64,000 nt of DNA, taken from the NCBI RefSeq assembly GCF_001937665.1, contig NZ_MSKL01000007.1, positions 62,001 to 126,000 on the forward strand. The letters are read 5' to 3'. Below the pieces are notes generated by a model. That model made no database searches. It was not told the origin of the DNA and saw nothing but the letters and a program-made list of their open reading frames with translations. The translations under genes and the position numbers were made by a program. Positions within the stretch are counted from its first letter, which is position 1; every line of letters starts with the position of its first letter. This document shows, piece by piece, positions 54,228-61,987 of this stretch. The DNA comes from Actinomyces oris (GTDB taxonomy: Bacteria > Actinomycetota > Actinomycetes > Actinomycetales > Actinomycetaceae).

Positions 54228-54289
54228 ATCGACGGTTTCTTCATAGACGACCCGGAGCCGTGTCGTCTGTGAAGAAAATGTTGGTGAGT
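54228..54289 (+). repeat. 62-nt hairpin element, copy 1
   Basis: The stem TTTCTTCATAGACGAC pairs with GTCGTCTGTGAAGAAA over the ten-base loop CCGGAGCCGT. ATCGAC and GGTGAGT bound the unit. It lies upstream of the XRE-controlled operon and between divergent genes, so it is not the terminator of either. Copy 2 is at 55601. Confidence 0.8.
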
Positions 54290-54331
54290 CCGGGGCGGGC
54301 GCCGGTGGCCCGGACTCTTCGAGTGAAGCGC

Positions 54332-54375
54332 GCTTGACACGGTAAGTTCTGTCAAGCACACTAGACATGTCAAGC
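54332..54375 (+). promoter_or_regulatory. Operator of three TGTCAAGC half-sites overlapping a -35 box
   Basis: GCTTGACA (54332-54339), TGTCAAGC (54350-54357) and TGTCAAGC (54368-54375) are each separated by 10 bases. The first two form an inverted repeat, and the first contains TTGACA, a perfect -35 box. The XRE regulator encoded in the operon is the likely ligand. Confidence 0.65.
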
Positions 54376-54425
54376 AAACATGACACCCACTCTTGGGGTG
54401 AGTGGCTATTCAAGGGATGATCGCC

Positions 54426-54821
54426 ATGCTCTCCGCCGTCTCCGCTTCTCCTGTCCTGGCCGCCGTGTCGTCGACCTCCTCCGGTGTCACCTTCGTCGCC
54501 GGGGTGGTCGGTGGTCTCGCCGCCGGGATCATCCTCTATCTGCTCGTCTACCGGTACTCGGCTCGGCGCCTGCCCGAGGTCCGCGCCGAGGAGGCACCCG
54601 AGCTCCTCAAGAAGCTCGGAGAGCGGCAAACCAGTTTCGTCTGTGCCCTCCCCACCGGAATCATGGTGGGCTTCATGCTCCCGGCGGCTAGTCATCTTTC
54701 CGCCGGACCACTTCTGCTGGTCGTGCACTTCATGGGTGCCGCCATGATCGGCGTCTCCGTCGTCGGCGTCGCGTGGCTGACCCCGCGACTGCGTGCCGCC
54801 CGGAACGCGGCTGCGGCATGA
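54426..54821 (+). CDS. Small membrane protein of the XRE operon
   Basis: 131 residues with four hydrophobic segments: the N-terminal MLSAVSASPVLAAV, then FVAGVVGGLAAGIILYLLVY, FVCALPTGIMVGFMLP and LLLVVHFMGAAMIGVSVVGVAW. No enzyme motif is seen. ATG 54426 has AAGGGA eight bases upstream; a longer form from GTG 54402 is possible. It is followed after 36 bp by the XRE regulator and a second membrane protein, an arrangement typical of small regulator/membrane-protein operons of unknown role. Confidence 0.68.
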   Translation: MLSAVSASPVLAAVSSTSSGVTFVAGVVGGLAAGIILYLLVYRYSARRLPEVRAEEAPELLKKLGERQTSFVCALPTGIMVGFMLPAASHLSAGPLLLVVHFMGAAMIGVSVVGVAWLTPRLRAARNAAAA

Positions 54822-54857
54822 GCCGATTGTCTCGCCGCGCCCCGGGCGGTGAGGACC

Positions 54858-55046
54858 ATGGATAACGACGTGCGCAGCCTGCGCGAGGCCCGCGGTCTCA
54901 CCCAGGCCCAGCTCGGAGCCGCCCTGGGCGTCTCCAGACAGAGCATCAACTCCATCGAGAAGGGCAAGTACGACCCCTCCCTCCCCCTGGCCATCGCCAT
55001 CGCCCGCTACTTCGAGACCACCGTTGAGGAAATCTTCCATGTCTGA
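54858..55046 (+). CDS. XRE-family transcriptional regulator
   Basis: 62 residues, essentially one Cro/CI-type helix-turn-helix: VRSLREARGLTQAQLGAALGVSRQSINSIEKGKYDPSLPLAIAIARYF, ending TTVEEIFHV. This is the minimal YozG-like class that often regulates its own operon with membrane proteins. An in-frame GTG at 54849 is an alternative start. Its stop overlaps the next gene by 8 bp. The three-part operator upstream of the operon is its probable target. Confidence 0.9.
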   Translation: MDNDVRSLREARGLTQAQLGAALGVSRQSINSIEKGKYDPSLPLAIAIARYFETTVEEIFHV

Positions 55047-55539
55047 GTCAGAGCCCACGCCCACTCCTTCCTCCACCCCAGCCGCCGGTTCCTCCTCCGA
55101 CTCGACGCCGAGTGCTCGGAAGAGCCTGAAGGCCACCAAGCGGCGGCGGCCCGTCATTGGGGGCATGGTCTGTGTTGTCGTCCTAGTGATCCTTCTGTGG
55201 GTGGCGGCGTTGACGGTCCCGATGTCCAACGGCTTTCTCTACGGTGGTGCCAGTGGGGCGTCAGCCGTGATGCTCGTGTACATCGCCCTGATCATCGCGA
55301 AGAGACGCGGATACGACACCTTCTTCGTCCGTGAGCTCGAGAAGCGGGAGGACGAGCGGGACAGGGCCGCCTCGCGGCGGGCCTGGGCCCTCACCGGCGT
55401 CGTCGGGTTCTTCGGCAATGTTGTCGTTGGCGCCGTGGGTGCCTTCGGAGGGCCGATGACCCCGGCCCTCGTTATCGTCCTGTGGCTCCAGCTGATCAGC
55501 TTCATCGGGGGGAACATCTACTTCAACCGCACGATGTAG
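55039..55539 (+). CDS. Membrane protein of the XRE operon
   Basis: 166 residues. A Ser/Thr/Pro-rich N-terminus and basic KATKRRRPV lead into four helices (GMVCVVVLVILLWVAALTV, GGASGASAVMLVYIALII, ALTGVVGFFGNVVVGAVGAF and ALVIVLWLQLISFIGGNIYF). A charged loop ELEKREDERDRAASRR separates the two pairs. It starts inside the end of the regulator gene with GAGGA upstream. The function is unknown. Confidence 0.72.
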   Translation: MSESEPTPTPSSTPAAGSSSDSTPSARKSLKATKRRRPVIGGMVCVVVLVILLWVAALTVPMSNGFLYGGASGASAVMLVYIALIIAKRRGYDTFFVRELEKREDERDRAASRRAWALTGVVGFFGNVVVGAVGAFGGPMTPALVIVLWLQLISFIGGNIYFNRTM

Positions 55540-55600
55540 ATCGTGGAGGCGTGGCCGTGCCTGTCCGCAGCCCTGCACGCCCTGCCCGGCCCGCACACAC

Positions 55601-55662
55601 ATCGACAGAATCTTCAGAATCGACCCGGAGCCGCGTCGATTCTGAAGATTCTGTCGGTGAGT
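55601..55662 (+). repeat. 62-nt hairpin element, copy 2
   Basis: A perfect 21-bp stem (55604-55624 with 55635-55655) closes the loop CCGGAGCCGC. The outer ATCGAC and GGTGAGT and the loop match copy 1, while several stem positions differ on both arms so that pairing is kept. It lies just downstream of the XRE operon, in the same orientation as copy 1. Confidence 0.82.
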
Positions 55663-55792
55663 GAGGGAGGGGCTCATCTCGGCGGCGGCCGCAGGCGTCT
55701 TCGCGTAGACTTCGCTCCACCCTGGCCGGCGTCCAACGTCGGCCGCCGTTCCCTGTCCCACCGCCCGCCCCGGGCGCACCCGAGGAGAATCC

Positions 55793-56614
55793 ATGGTCCA
55801 GCAGTCCGCCCCACCAGGAAACTGGGACGAGGACCCCGACGGCGCCTCCATCCTCCTGGCCACGGGTCGCGCCCGCCACGACCTCCTCGTCATCGCCGAG
55901 CCTGCCTTCCTGCGCGATCTCGACCAGGCCTGGGGGCGCCCCTCGGCCCGGGTGCGCCTGTCCTTCCTGCCCGGGGTCCAGGCTCCGAGCGCCCCCGGCC
56001 ACGAGGATGCGCTCATGTCCTACGAGCGCGGGGGTCTCGGTGTTCTCGTCGCCCGTGGTCGTACCAGCATGTACGAGGGTGAGGCCGCCCGCAGTGCGAC
56101 GGCACTGGCCCGGATCGCCAGTGGGGCCCGCCTGCGCGCCGCCCTGCTCGTCACTCGCGCCACCCCGCTGCGCGGCTCCGGTGACGTGGCCGGTGGGTCG
56201 GCGCCGGGCCAGGTACGCGTCGTCGCCGACCACCTCAACATCTCCGGCGGCCCTCTCTTCCCGGCCGCCGCCATGGTCTCAGCGGGCTGGGACGCGAGGC
56301 TCACCGAGCGCCTGGGGAACCTTCGCGGCGTGAGCGGCAGCTCCGTCGTCGCCCTCGTGCCCGGGCCGCTGCGTCCGAGCCCGGCCGAGTCCCGCGCCCT
56401 GGCCTCCCTGGGCGCCGACGCTGCCGTCACCGACTCCGTGGCCGAGGCCATGGTCCTGGCGTCGAGGGGAGTGGCGGTCTCCGCCCTGACCTACCTCGAC
56501 GCCCCGACCGCCGGCGGGAACCTCGGGCGGGCGCAGCTCTCCCTGAGACAGGCCTCCGGCGTCACCCTGGCCGCCGTCGAGGAGGTCCTCAGAAGCCTGC
56601 GGGCCGGTGCCTGA
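55793..56614 (+). CDS. Purine nucleoside phosphorylase-like protein
   Basis: 273 residues. The phrases LGVLVARGRTSMYEG and GQVRVVADHLNISGGPLFP correspond to the RTHLYEG and DHLNLTG segments of trimeric (class I) purine nucleoside phosphorylases, and VAVSALTYLDAPTAGGN to the AAG region near the C-terminus. Several active-site positions look changed (for example the usual EMEA region reads SLGADAAVTDSVAEAM), so it may have a different substrate or reduced activity. GAGGAG precedes the ATG. The following gene encodes a glutamine amidotransferase; the pair may act in purine salvage, but this is inference. Confidence 0.7.
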   Translation: MVQQSAPPGNWDEDPDGASILLATGRARHDLLVIAEPAFLRDLDQAWGRPSARVRLSFLPGVQAPSAPGHEDALMSYERGGLGVLVARGRTSMYEGEAARSATALARIASGARLRAALLVTRATPLRGSGDVAGGSAPGQVRVVADHLNISGGPLFPAAAMVSAGWDARLTERLGNLRGVSGSSVVALVPGPLRPSPAESRALASLGADAAVTDSVAEAMVLASRGVAVSALTYLDAPTAGGNLGRAQLSLRQASGVTLAAVEEVLRSLRAGA

Positions 56615-56681
56615 ACGTGATTCTGGGAACGGCATGGGAAAGGATGCTGCCTGGACTGCCAGCCCCCGTTAAGGTCATCTC

Positions 56682-57416
56682 GTGAAACCCTTCCTCTTCC
56701 TGGCCACCCGCAGCGACGATGAGCCCGCCGACGCCGAGTACGAGGCGTTCCTCAAGCGCACCGGCCTGGACGAGTCCACGCTTCGTCGCCTGCGCCTGGA
56801 GTCCCAGTCCCTGCCGCAGATCGACCTGGACGACTGGTCCGGCATCCTCGTGGGTGGCTCCCCCTTCAACGCCTCCACCCCGGCGGAGAAGAAGTCCGCC
56901 ACCCAGAAGCGGGTCGAGGCCGAGCTCTCAGGCCTGCTCGACCGTGTCGTGGAGGCCGACTTCCCCTTCTTCGGCGCCTGCTACGGCGTGGGCACGCTCG
57001 CCTGCCACCAGGGCGCGGTTGTCGACACCACCTACGGTGAGGCCGTCACCGCCCCCGAGGTCACTCTCACCGAGGCCGGCCTGGCCGACCCGATCTGCGC
57101 CGGCGTCCCGGAGGTCTTCCAGGCCTTCGTCGCCCACAAGGAGGCCGTCACCGAGCTGCCGTCCCACGCCGTCGTCCTGGGGACCGGCCAGGCCTGCCCC
57201 GTGCAGATATTCCGCATCAAGAACAACCTCTACGCCACCCAGTTCCATCCCGAGCTCGACGGCGACTACCTCGCCCACCGGCTCGGCTTCTACTCCGGCC
57301 ACGGCTACTTCGCCGACGACGAGCTCGCCGAGCTCCAGGCCCGCGTGCGCCTCGACGACGTCTCCGACTCCTGGAAGCTCCTGGCCAACTTCGTGTCCGT
57401 CCACGCCCGCGACTGA
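56682..57416 (+). CDS. Class I glutamine amidotransferase (GuaA-N-like)
   Basis: 244 residues. The nucleophile elbow is FFGACYG with Cys100, and the catalytic His189 and Glu191 are in QFHPELD. This makes it a free-standing GATase1 domain of the type that splits glutamine in GMP-synthase-like contexts or hydrolyses gamma-glutamyl compounds. A 45-residue N-terminal segment precedes the first strand of the core. TAAGGT ends six bases before the GTG, so the mRNA is probably leaderless. A truncated paralogue without the catalytic residues lies at the right end of the window. Confidence 0.88.
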   Translation: MKPFLFLATRSDDEPADAEYEAFLKRTGLDESTLRRLRLESQSLPQIDLDDWSGILVGGSPFNASTPAEKKSATQKRVEAELSGLLDRVVEADFPFFGACYGVGTLACHQGAVVDTTYGEAVTAPEVTLTEAGLADPICAGVPEVFQAFVAHKEAVTELPSHAVVLGTGQACPVQIFRIKNNLYATQFHPELDGDYLAHRLGFYSGHGYFADDELAELQARVRLDDVSDSWKLLANFVSVHARD

Positions 57417-57492
57417 CGGGTTCCGGAGAGGCTGGTACTGTCGTCGACGTCAAAAGGTCAAAGTGCTTCGACGCTTCGACGAAAGGTTGCCG

Positions 57493-58749
57493 ATGCCCTC
57501 CACAAGCTCAGTCCTCGCAGAGCCGCTCACCCTGCCCTGCGGGGTCACCGTGAAGAACCGCTTCTTCAAGGCGCCCATGCATGAGGCTCTCGCCACGCCT
57601 GAGCTGGGGCCCTCACAGGACATCGTGGATCTCTACGGGCGCTGGGCCGCCGGTGGCGCCGGGATCCTGGTGACCGGCAACGTCGTGGTCGACTCCCGTC
57701 ACCTGGGGGAGCCCGGCAACATCGCGATCGAGGACGAGACCCACCTGGAGATGCTGCGGCGCTGGGCACAGGCGGGAACCGCTCACGGCACCCAGCTGTG
57801 GATGCAGATCAACCACCCCGGCAGGCAGTCGCCGCGCTCGGTCAACCGTCACCCTGTCGCCCCCAGTGAGATCCCGAATGCTGGGGGGTACAGCCAGTTC
57901 TTCGAGCCGCCCCGCGAGCTCAGTCGCGAGGAGATCGGTGACATCGTGCGTCGCTTCGTCACTACTGCCCGTGTTGCCAAGAAGGCGGGCTTCACCGGCG
58001 TCGAGATCCATGCCGCCCACGGTTACCTCATCAGCCAGTTCCTCTCCCCGGCGAACAATCGCCGTACTGATGAGTACGGCGGCTCCCTGGAGGGGCGCAT
58101 GCGCTTCCTCATCGAGATCTACCAGGGCATGCGCGAGACCCTGGGGCCGGACTTCCCCATTGCCGTCAAGCTCAACTCCTCCGACGGCGACCCTGGCGGC
58201 ATGAGTCAGGAGGAATCGCTGCGCGTCGCGGCTCGCCTGTCCGAGCTGGGGGTGGACGTCCTCGAGGTCTCCGGGGGCACCTACCGCAAGCCGGTCTTCG
58301 AGGAGACCGACAGCAGCGCCGAGGACCGCCGTCGTGGTGTCTATTTCGCCGATTACGCCCGCCGTCTCAAGGAGCTCGTCTCCATGCCGGTGGCGCTGAC
58401 AGGGGGCTTCCGCTCGGCGGCGGACATGGAGGAGGCCGTCTCCGAGGGGTTGACCGACTTTGTGGGGATCGGGCGGCCTCTGGCCCTGATTCCCGACCTG
58501 CCGCAGCGCATTCTTGATGGCGCGGGCCGACGCCGGATCGAGTTGCCCCGCATCTCCACGCGCGTGAAGGCGCTTGATGAGGCGCTTGGCGGCGTCCTGG
58601 TCATCGGCTGGTACGAGATGCAGATGCACCGGCTTGCCCTGGGCGGCTACGCCTCCGCCCAGGGCAACGGGCTTGCGGCGCTGGCCTTCACGGTGCGCCG
58701 CCACGGTCTTGGGGCGCTCATGCCTCGGCGGGTGACTCGGCGTGGCTGA
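57493..58749 (+). CDS. NADH:flavin oxidoreductase (old yellow enzyme family)
   Basis: A 418-residue FMN-binding TIM-barrel enzyme. Family landmarks are KNRFFKAPMHEALA at the start, QINHPGRQSPR, the catalytic GVEIHAAHGYLISQFLSP, NRRTDEYGGSLEGRMRF and VALTGGFRSAADME for the phosphate site. Such enzymes reduce activated alkenes using NAD(P)H. GAAAGG precedes the ATG by seven bases. The upstream sequence contains a tandem CTTCGACG pair (about 57466-57481). The ArsR-type regulator gene follows after 43 bp and may control it. Confidence 0.92.
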   Translation: MPSTSSVLAEPLTLPCGVTVKNRFFKAPMHEALATPELGPSQDIVDLYGRWAAGGAGILVTGNVVVDSRHLGEPGNIAIEDETHLEMLRRWAQAGTAHGTQLWMQINHPGRQSPRSVNRHPVAPSEIPNAGGYSQFFEPPRELSREEIGDIVRRFVTTARVAKKAGFTGVEIHAAHGYLISQFLSPANNRRTDEYGGSLEGRMRFLIEIYQGMRETLGPDFPIAVKLNSSDGDPGGMSQEESLRVAARLSELGVDVLEVSGGTYRKPVFEETDSSAEDRRRGVYFADYARRLKELVSMPVALTGGFRSAADMEEAVSEGLTDFVGIGRPLALIPDLPQRILDGAGRRRIELPRISTRVKALDEALGGVLVIGWYEMQMHRLALGGYASAQGNGLAALAFTVRRHGLGALMPRRVTRRG

Positions 58750-58792
58750 CGACGGCGCGATGACGAGGATGGCGGGATAGTAGAGACCTGAG

Positions 58793-59197
58793 ATGGATCG
58801 CCCCATGAGCGACCAGAGTGAGCAGCCGGTGGGCCGATGCAGTATCGACCTTCTCAATGACTGCATCCCCATGTTCGAGGCGCTCAAGGACCCCATGCGC
58901 CAGCAGATCGTCGTCCATCTCCTCCAGCACGGCCCCCAGACGGTGGGGGAGATCTCTCAGGCCTCACCACTGTCGCGCACCGCCGTCTCCCACCACGTCA
59001 AGCTGCTGGAGCAGGCCGGGTTGCTGTCGATCACGAAGGTGGCGACTCGGCGCATCTGCCAGGTCCGCAGCGACGAGGCACTGGGACTGCTCGAGGGACT
59101 CGTCGCGGCGCTGGAGTCCGATATCCAGACTTTCGAGCGTGAGCGGGGTCAGGAGCCGCCGGCCCGACGGTGCCCCAGTGAGGCTGTACGCCCTTGA
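58793..59197 (+). CDS. ArsR-family transcriptional regulator
   Basis: 134 residues with a winged helix: LKDPMRQQIVVHLLQHGPQTVGEISQASPLSRTAVSHHVKLLEQAGLLSITKVATRRICQ split across helix, recognition helix and wing. No CxC metal site typical of arsenic sensors is present, though Cys17 and Cys25 near the N-terminus are possible ligands. It may respond to an electrophile or redox signal, given the oxidoreductase next door. An in-frame ATG four codons later is an alternative start. Confidence 0.87.
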   Translation: MDRPMSDQSEQPVGRCSIDLLNDCIPMFEALKDPMRQQIVVHLLQHGPQTVGEISQASPLSRTAVSHHVKLLEQAGLLSITKVATRRICQVRSDEALGLLEGLVAALESDIQTFERERGQEPPARRCPSEAVRP

Positions 59198-59299
59198 GAC
59201 CCGTGTTCCGCTTCCGCCCTAAGGATTCAAGGCTTCAGTCTGTCGCCGCTGCATCCTCGATGCATGCTCTTACGTGTCCTCAGGGCTGCTGTGAGGTGG

Positions 59300-59722
59300 C
59301 TACGGAAAGGCCTCTTCAATGAACGAGGCGCTGTCCCAGTAGTTCGGGTCGTACCACTCCATGAATGAGGGGGCGCCGTCATCGTCGAAGTACAGCACGA
59401 CAAGAGCATCCTGAAAGACGAGCGTGTCGTCGAAGAGTGAGCTGTGATGACCCTTCTCTTGTAATTCTTGCTTGATGGCGGCAGGGGAGGAGTCGAGGTT
59501 GACTCCTTCCAGTGTATCTCCTGCGACTATGAGGAGAGCCAATATGATGGCTACGCCATCTTTCATGTGGACGTGAATGACCCGTGTTGAGGTTTCCAGA
59601 TCGATCGTGCCGATATGCACTTCATGCCCAGGAAATGATGAGTCATGGAGCCTGGTGCAGAGGTGCTGATAATATGTCAGAGGTCGGCCGGTCTGTATGC
59701 CTGGCGGTTCTCGTAGTCGCAT
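59300..59722 (-). CDS. Hypothetical 140-residue protein in lower-GC DNA
   Basis: An acidic, non-secreted protein with no recognised domain. It has a mid-chain hydrophobic segment (GVAIILALLIVAGDTLEG) and a beta-rich, acidic C-terminus (LVVLYFDDDGAPSFMEWYDPNYW). Base composition is lower in GC than both sides, suggesting acquired DNA. Small acidic proteins with such C-termini are often immunity proteins or orphan island genes, but nothing here proves it. There is no clear ribosome site before the ATG. Confidence 0.55.
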   Translation of the reverse strand: MRLREPPGIQTGRPLTYYQHLCTRLHDSSFPGHEVHIGTIDLETSTRVIHVHMKDGVAIILALLIVAGDTLEGVNLDSSPAAIKQELQEKGHHSSLFDDTLVFQDALVVLYFDDDGAPSFMEWYDPNYWDSASFIEEAFP

Positions 59723-59992
59723 ACGAAAAGTCTAGCAGGCGGGAACGACGTCATTTAAGTCCCTGAAGAGATGTATCCATGCGTTCAGGGAGTGGGGCGG
59801 CGTCGGTTCATGCTCTGCCTCGGGAGTCGCTTTCTAGATGAGGGCTGCGTTCTGCCATAGGTGGCTGGAGTCAGGAAGCAGTCGTCTTGAATGAAAGTCT
59901 CCTCGACGGAAATACATTTCCTAACCTGGCTGCTCAGCCACTCTTACGTCTCCGGTATGCAGGACAGGCTCCCTGCTCCGCTTGTTCGTCAG

Positions 59993-60034
59993 TGCGTTGG
60001 CCCGTACCCACCACAGTGGGTACGGGCCAACGCA
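59993..60034 (-). terminator. Strong hairpin after the repeat-rich lipoprotein gene
   Basis: A perfect 19-bp stem (59993-60011 with 60016-60034) closes the loop CACA, 27 bp after the lipoprotein stop at 60061. There is no long T tract. It may work in both directions. The rest of the gap from 59723 to here holds no gene that I can support. Confidence 0.75.
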
Positions 60035-60060
60035 TCGAGGCGGTCCGTCGGGGGCAGCTT

Positions 60061-60363
60061 CTACTTGCCGTCCGACATGGCGCTGGCTGAGGGGGCGGCC
60101 GACATCTTGTCGTCACTCATCTTGCCGTCCGACATGCTGCCGGAGGTGGCGTTGTCAGCCGTCTTCCCATCGGACATCTTGGTGTCGGCGGTCTTGTCGT
60201 CACTCATCTTGCCATCGGACATCTTGTTGTCGCTCATGGTGCCGCTGGGGGTGGAGGTCTGCTCCATCTTGTTCTTGTCGGCATTCGTGGAACCGCAGGC
60301 TGCGGTACCGACGGCGAGGGCGGCAACGAGCAGGGCGGCTGACACGATCTTGCGAGTACGCAT
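60061..60363 (-). CDS. Lipoprotein with Met-Ser-Asp-x-Lys repeats
   Basis: 100 residues. A signal sequence (RKIVSAALLVAALAVGTAAC) ends in a lipobox with Cys23. The mature part is almost entirely made of the pentapeptide MSDGK/MSDDK and the related TADxK units, repeated about ten times, so it is hydrophilic and probably unfolded or extended. The methionines and aspartates could bind metal ions; similar short repeat lipoproteins exist in other high-GC Gram-positives. AAGGAG precedes the ATG. It is followed by a strong hairpin. Confidence 0.8.
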   Translation of the reverse strand: MRTRKIVSAALLVAALAVGTAACGSTNADKNKMEQTSTPSGTMSDNKMSDGKMSDDKTADTKMSDGKTADNATSGSMSDGKMSDDKMSAAPSASAMSDGK

Positions 60364-60434
60364 GGGAGAACTCCTTGGTGACATGGTGAGGCGATGTGGC
60401 CAGGTGAGCGGCGACGCACCGACGTGGTGCGCCG

Positions 60435-61904
60435 TCACCAGGAGTTCGGAGCCGATGGGCGCACGGATGTCGCCAAGGGAGTGATGCCACTCACTCCAGG
60501 TGGGTACGTCTGAGGCCCTCCTGCGTGCGTGGGAGTGGCGGCTCCGAAGGCGGGCGCCCCCGTGCTCAAGGTCTGTGCTGTACGCCAGGAAGCCGGCGTG
60601 TGCTGGACGACGGAGGTGCGGCGGCGCAGGAGTGCCGTCACGCCAATGGCGAGAAGAGCGAGGAGGATCGACGCCATCCAGGCCCGGAACTCCGCGTGCG
60701 GATGAGTGCCCGCGCCGACGCTGGTCAGGCCGAGCCCCGAGAGGGTGATGGCCCCGGACAGGCCGAACACGGAGAGAATATACATATTGACCAGTGCCAT
60801 GAGTGTTGGGGCGACTCCAACGGTGCAGAGGAACGCGCGACTGGTGGGGCGTGAGAATCCTAGATAAAGACTGATCGAGGCGACGGCTGCCACGATGATC
60901 ATGATGGTTATACCGGCCGCGATTGGGATTCCCGGGAGCTTTGCGGAGGACGGAGCCATCCACACATTGGCCACGTGATCGCTCAGGCGTGCATGATGGG
61001 ACGAAAACAGGTATGTCTTCATGAGTCGATGGGCCATGGTCACTAGGAGGAACAGATTGACTGCCATTCCGAGATTGACCGGCCAGTGTCGGGGAGGGGT
61101 GGTGGTTCTGCCCATCAGGGTTGTGAAGATCGCCGCACCACCAGTCAACAGGAGGCATAAAATAGGCAGGGGATTGCCGATGGGGCTGTTGTTGAGGATT
61201 AATGTGTCAACGAAGAAGAGTTGAAGTGCGGCTGCCGTGGTGATGGTGCTGGCTTGGTTCCTGGTGATGGTGATGACGGGAACGAGGAGAAGGATGAGCC
61301 ACCAGGCGCCTAATGTGTTTGGAATGTACTGTAAGGCTTGAGAATATTCCCACCATGTCGCATTCCGTAAGGACGGGAAGGCGGGGTGTGCGGAAGTGTC
61401 ATTGACTGTCCATATCACGTGAATCCCAACCGCTAACAGCGTCAGCATGAGGGCGGCCAGTCGGTCGCGCCCCCAGGGGTGGCTGACGGGTCTCGCCTGC
61501 GGACCGGTCACGGGCTGGGGGCCGCTATGTGCGGGAGGGTGGTGCGGGGAACTCCACGAGTGAGGGGGTGTCGGCGCCGCGATGGGGGAGGGGGTGGCGG
61601 GCGGAATGGCGGCGGGGGGTGCCGACGCTGAGCCGTCCGGTGGAATGAGTCCCTTGGCGGGCTGGCCGATGCTGGAGAGATGCGGGGCCACCGGTTGCGT
61701 CGGAGTGGCGGTCTGTCCCTGGAAGAGATAGGGGTGGTGGGCCTGCTGCCCGCTCTGAGGCGAGTGGCCCGGTGTGAAGGCCGCGTGCGGTGGTGGTGCC
61801 GGGGTGCGCGGCATCACGCCGTACGATGTCGCCGGGCTATGTCCGGTGGAGGTCGACGGCGTCGGGGTGGGGCTGCTCTGAGGGTGTTGAGGTGGCTGCC
61901 GCAT
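60435..61904 (-). CDS. Multi-pass membrane protein with Pro-rich cytoplasmic N-terminus
   Basis: 489 residues. The first 150 are Pro/Ser/Thr/Gln-rich without fold signals. About nine helices follow (for example LAALMLTLLAVGIHVIW and GITIMIIVAAVASISLYLGF). A short Ala/Pro/Thr-rich tail ends the protein. No transporter or enzyme motif is recognised. ATG 61904 is chosen because CACAAT ends six bases upstream (leaderless pattern); a TTG at 61964 is the longer alternative. The next gene upstream encodes a protein of the same layout, so the two may be diverged copies. Confidence 0.72.
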   Translation of the reverse strand: MRQPPQHPQSSPTPTPSTSTGHSPATSYGVMPRTPAPPPHAAFTPGHSPQSGQQAHHPYLFQGQTATPTQPVAPHLSSIGQPAKGLIPPDGSASAPPAAIPPATPSPIAAPTPPHSWSSPHHPPAHSGPQPVTGPQARPVSHPWGRDRLAALMLTLLAVGIHVIWTVNDTSAHPAFPSLRNATWWEYSQALQYIPNTLGAWWLILLLVPVITITRNQASTITTAAALQLFFVDTLILNNSPIGNPLPILCLLLTGGAAIFTTLMGRTTTPPRHWPVNLGMAVNLFLLVTMAHRLMKTYLFSSHHARLSDHVANVWMAPSSAKLPGIPIAAGITIMIIVAAVASISLYLGFSRPTSRAFLCTVGVAPTLMALVNMYILSVFGLSGAITLSGLGLTSVGAGTHPHAEFRAWMASILLALLAIGVTALLRRRTSVVQHTPASWRTAQTLSTGAPAFGAATPTHAGGPQTYPPGVSGITPLATSVRPSAPNSW

Positions 61905-61987
61905 AGTGGCATTGTGCTTGACCTGTCGGTCGGTGTCGATGGTCGAGGTGACGTCGCGTGCCAATCCTGCGGTTCAGAGGGGCGGAC

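Noticed and set aside
60061-60363. CRISPR-like short repeats
   Set aside because: The repeated units are codons of MSDGK in an intact lipoprotein frame with signal sequence; spacing is too short and there are no spacers or cas genes.
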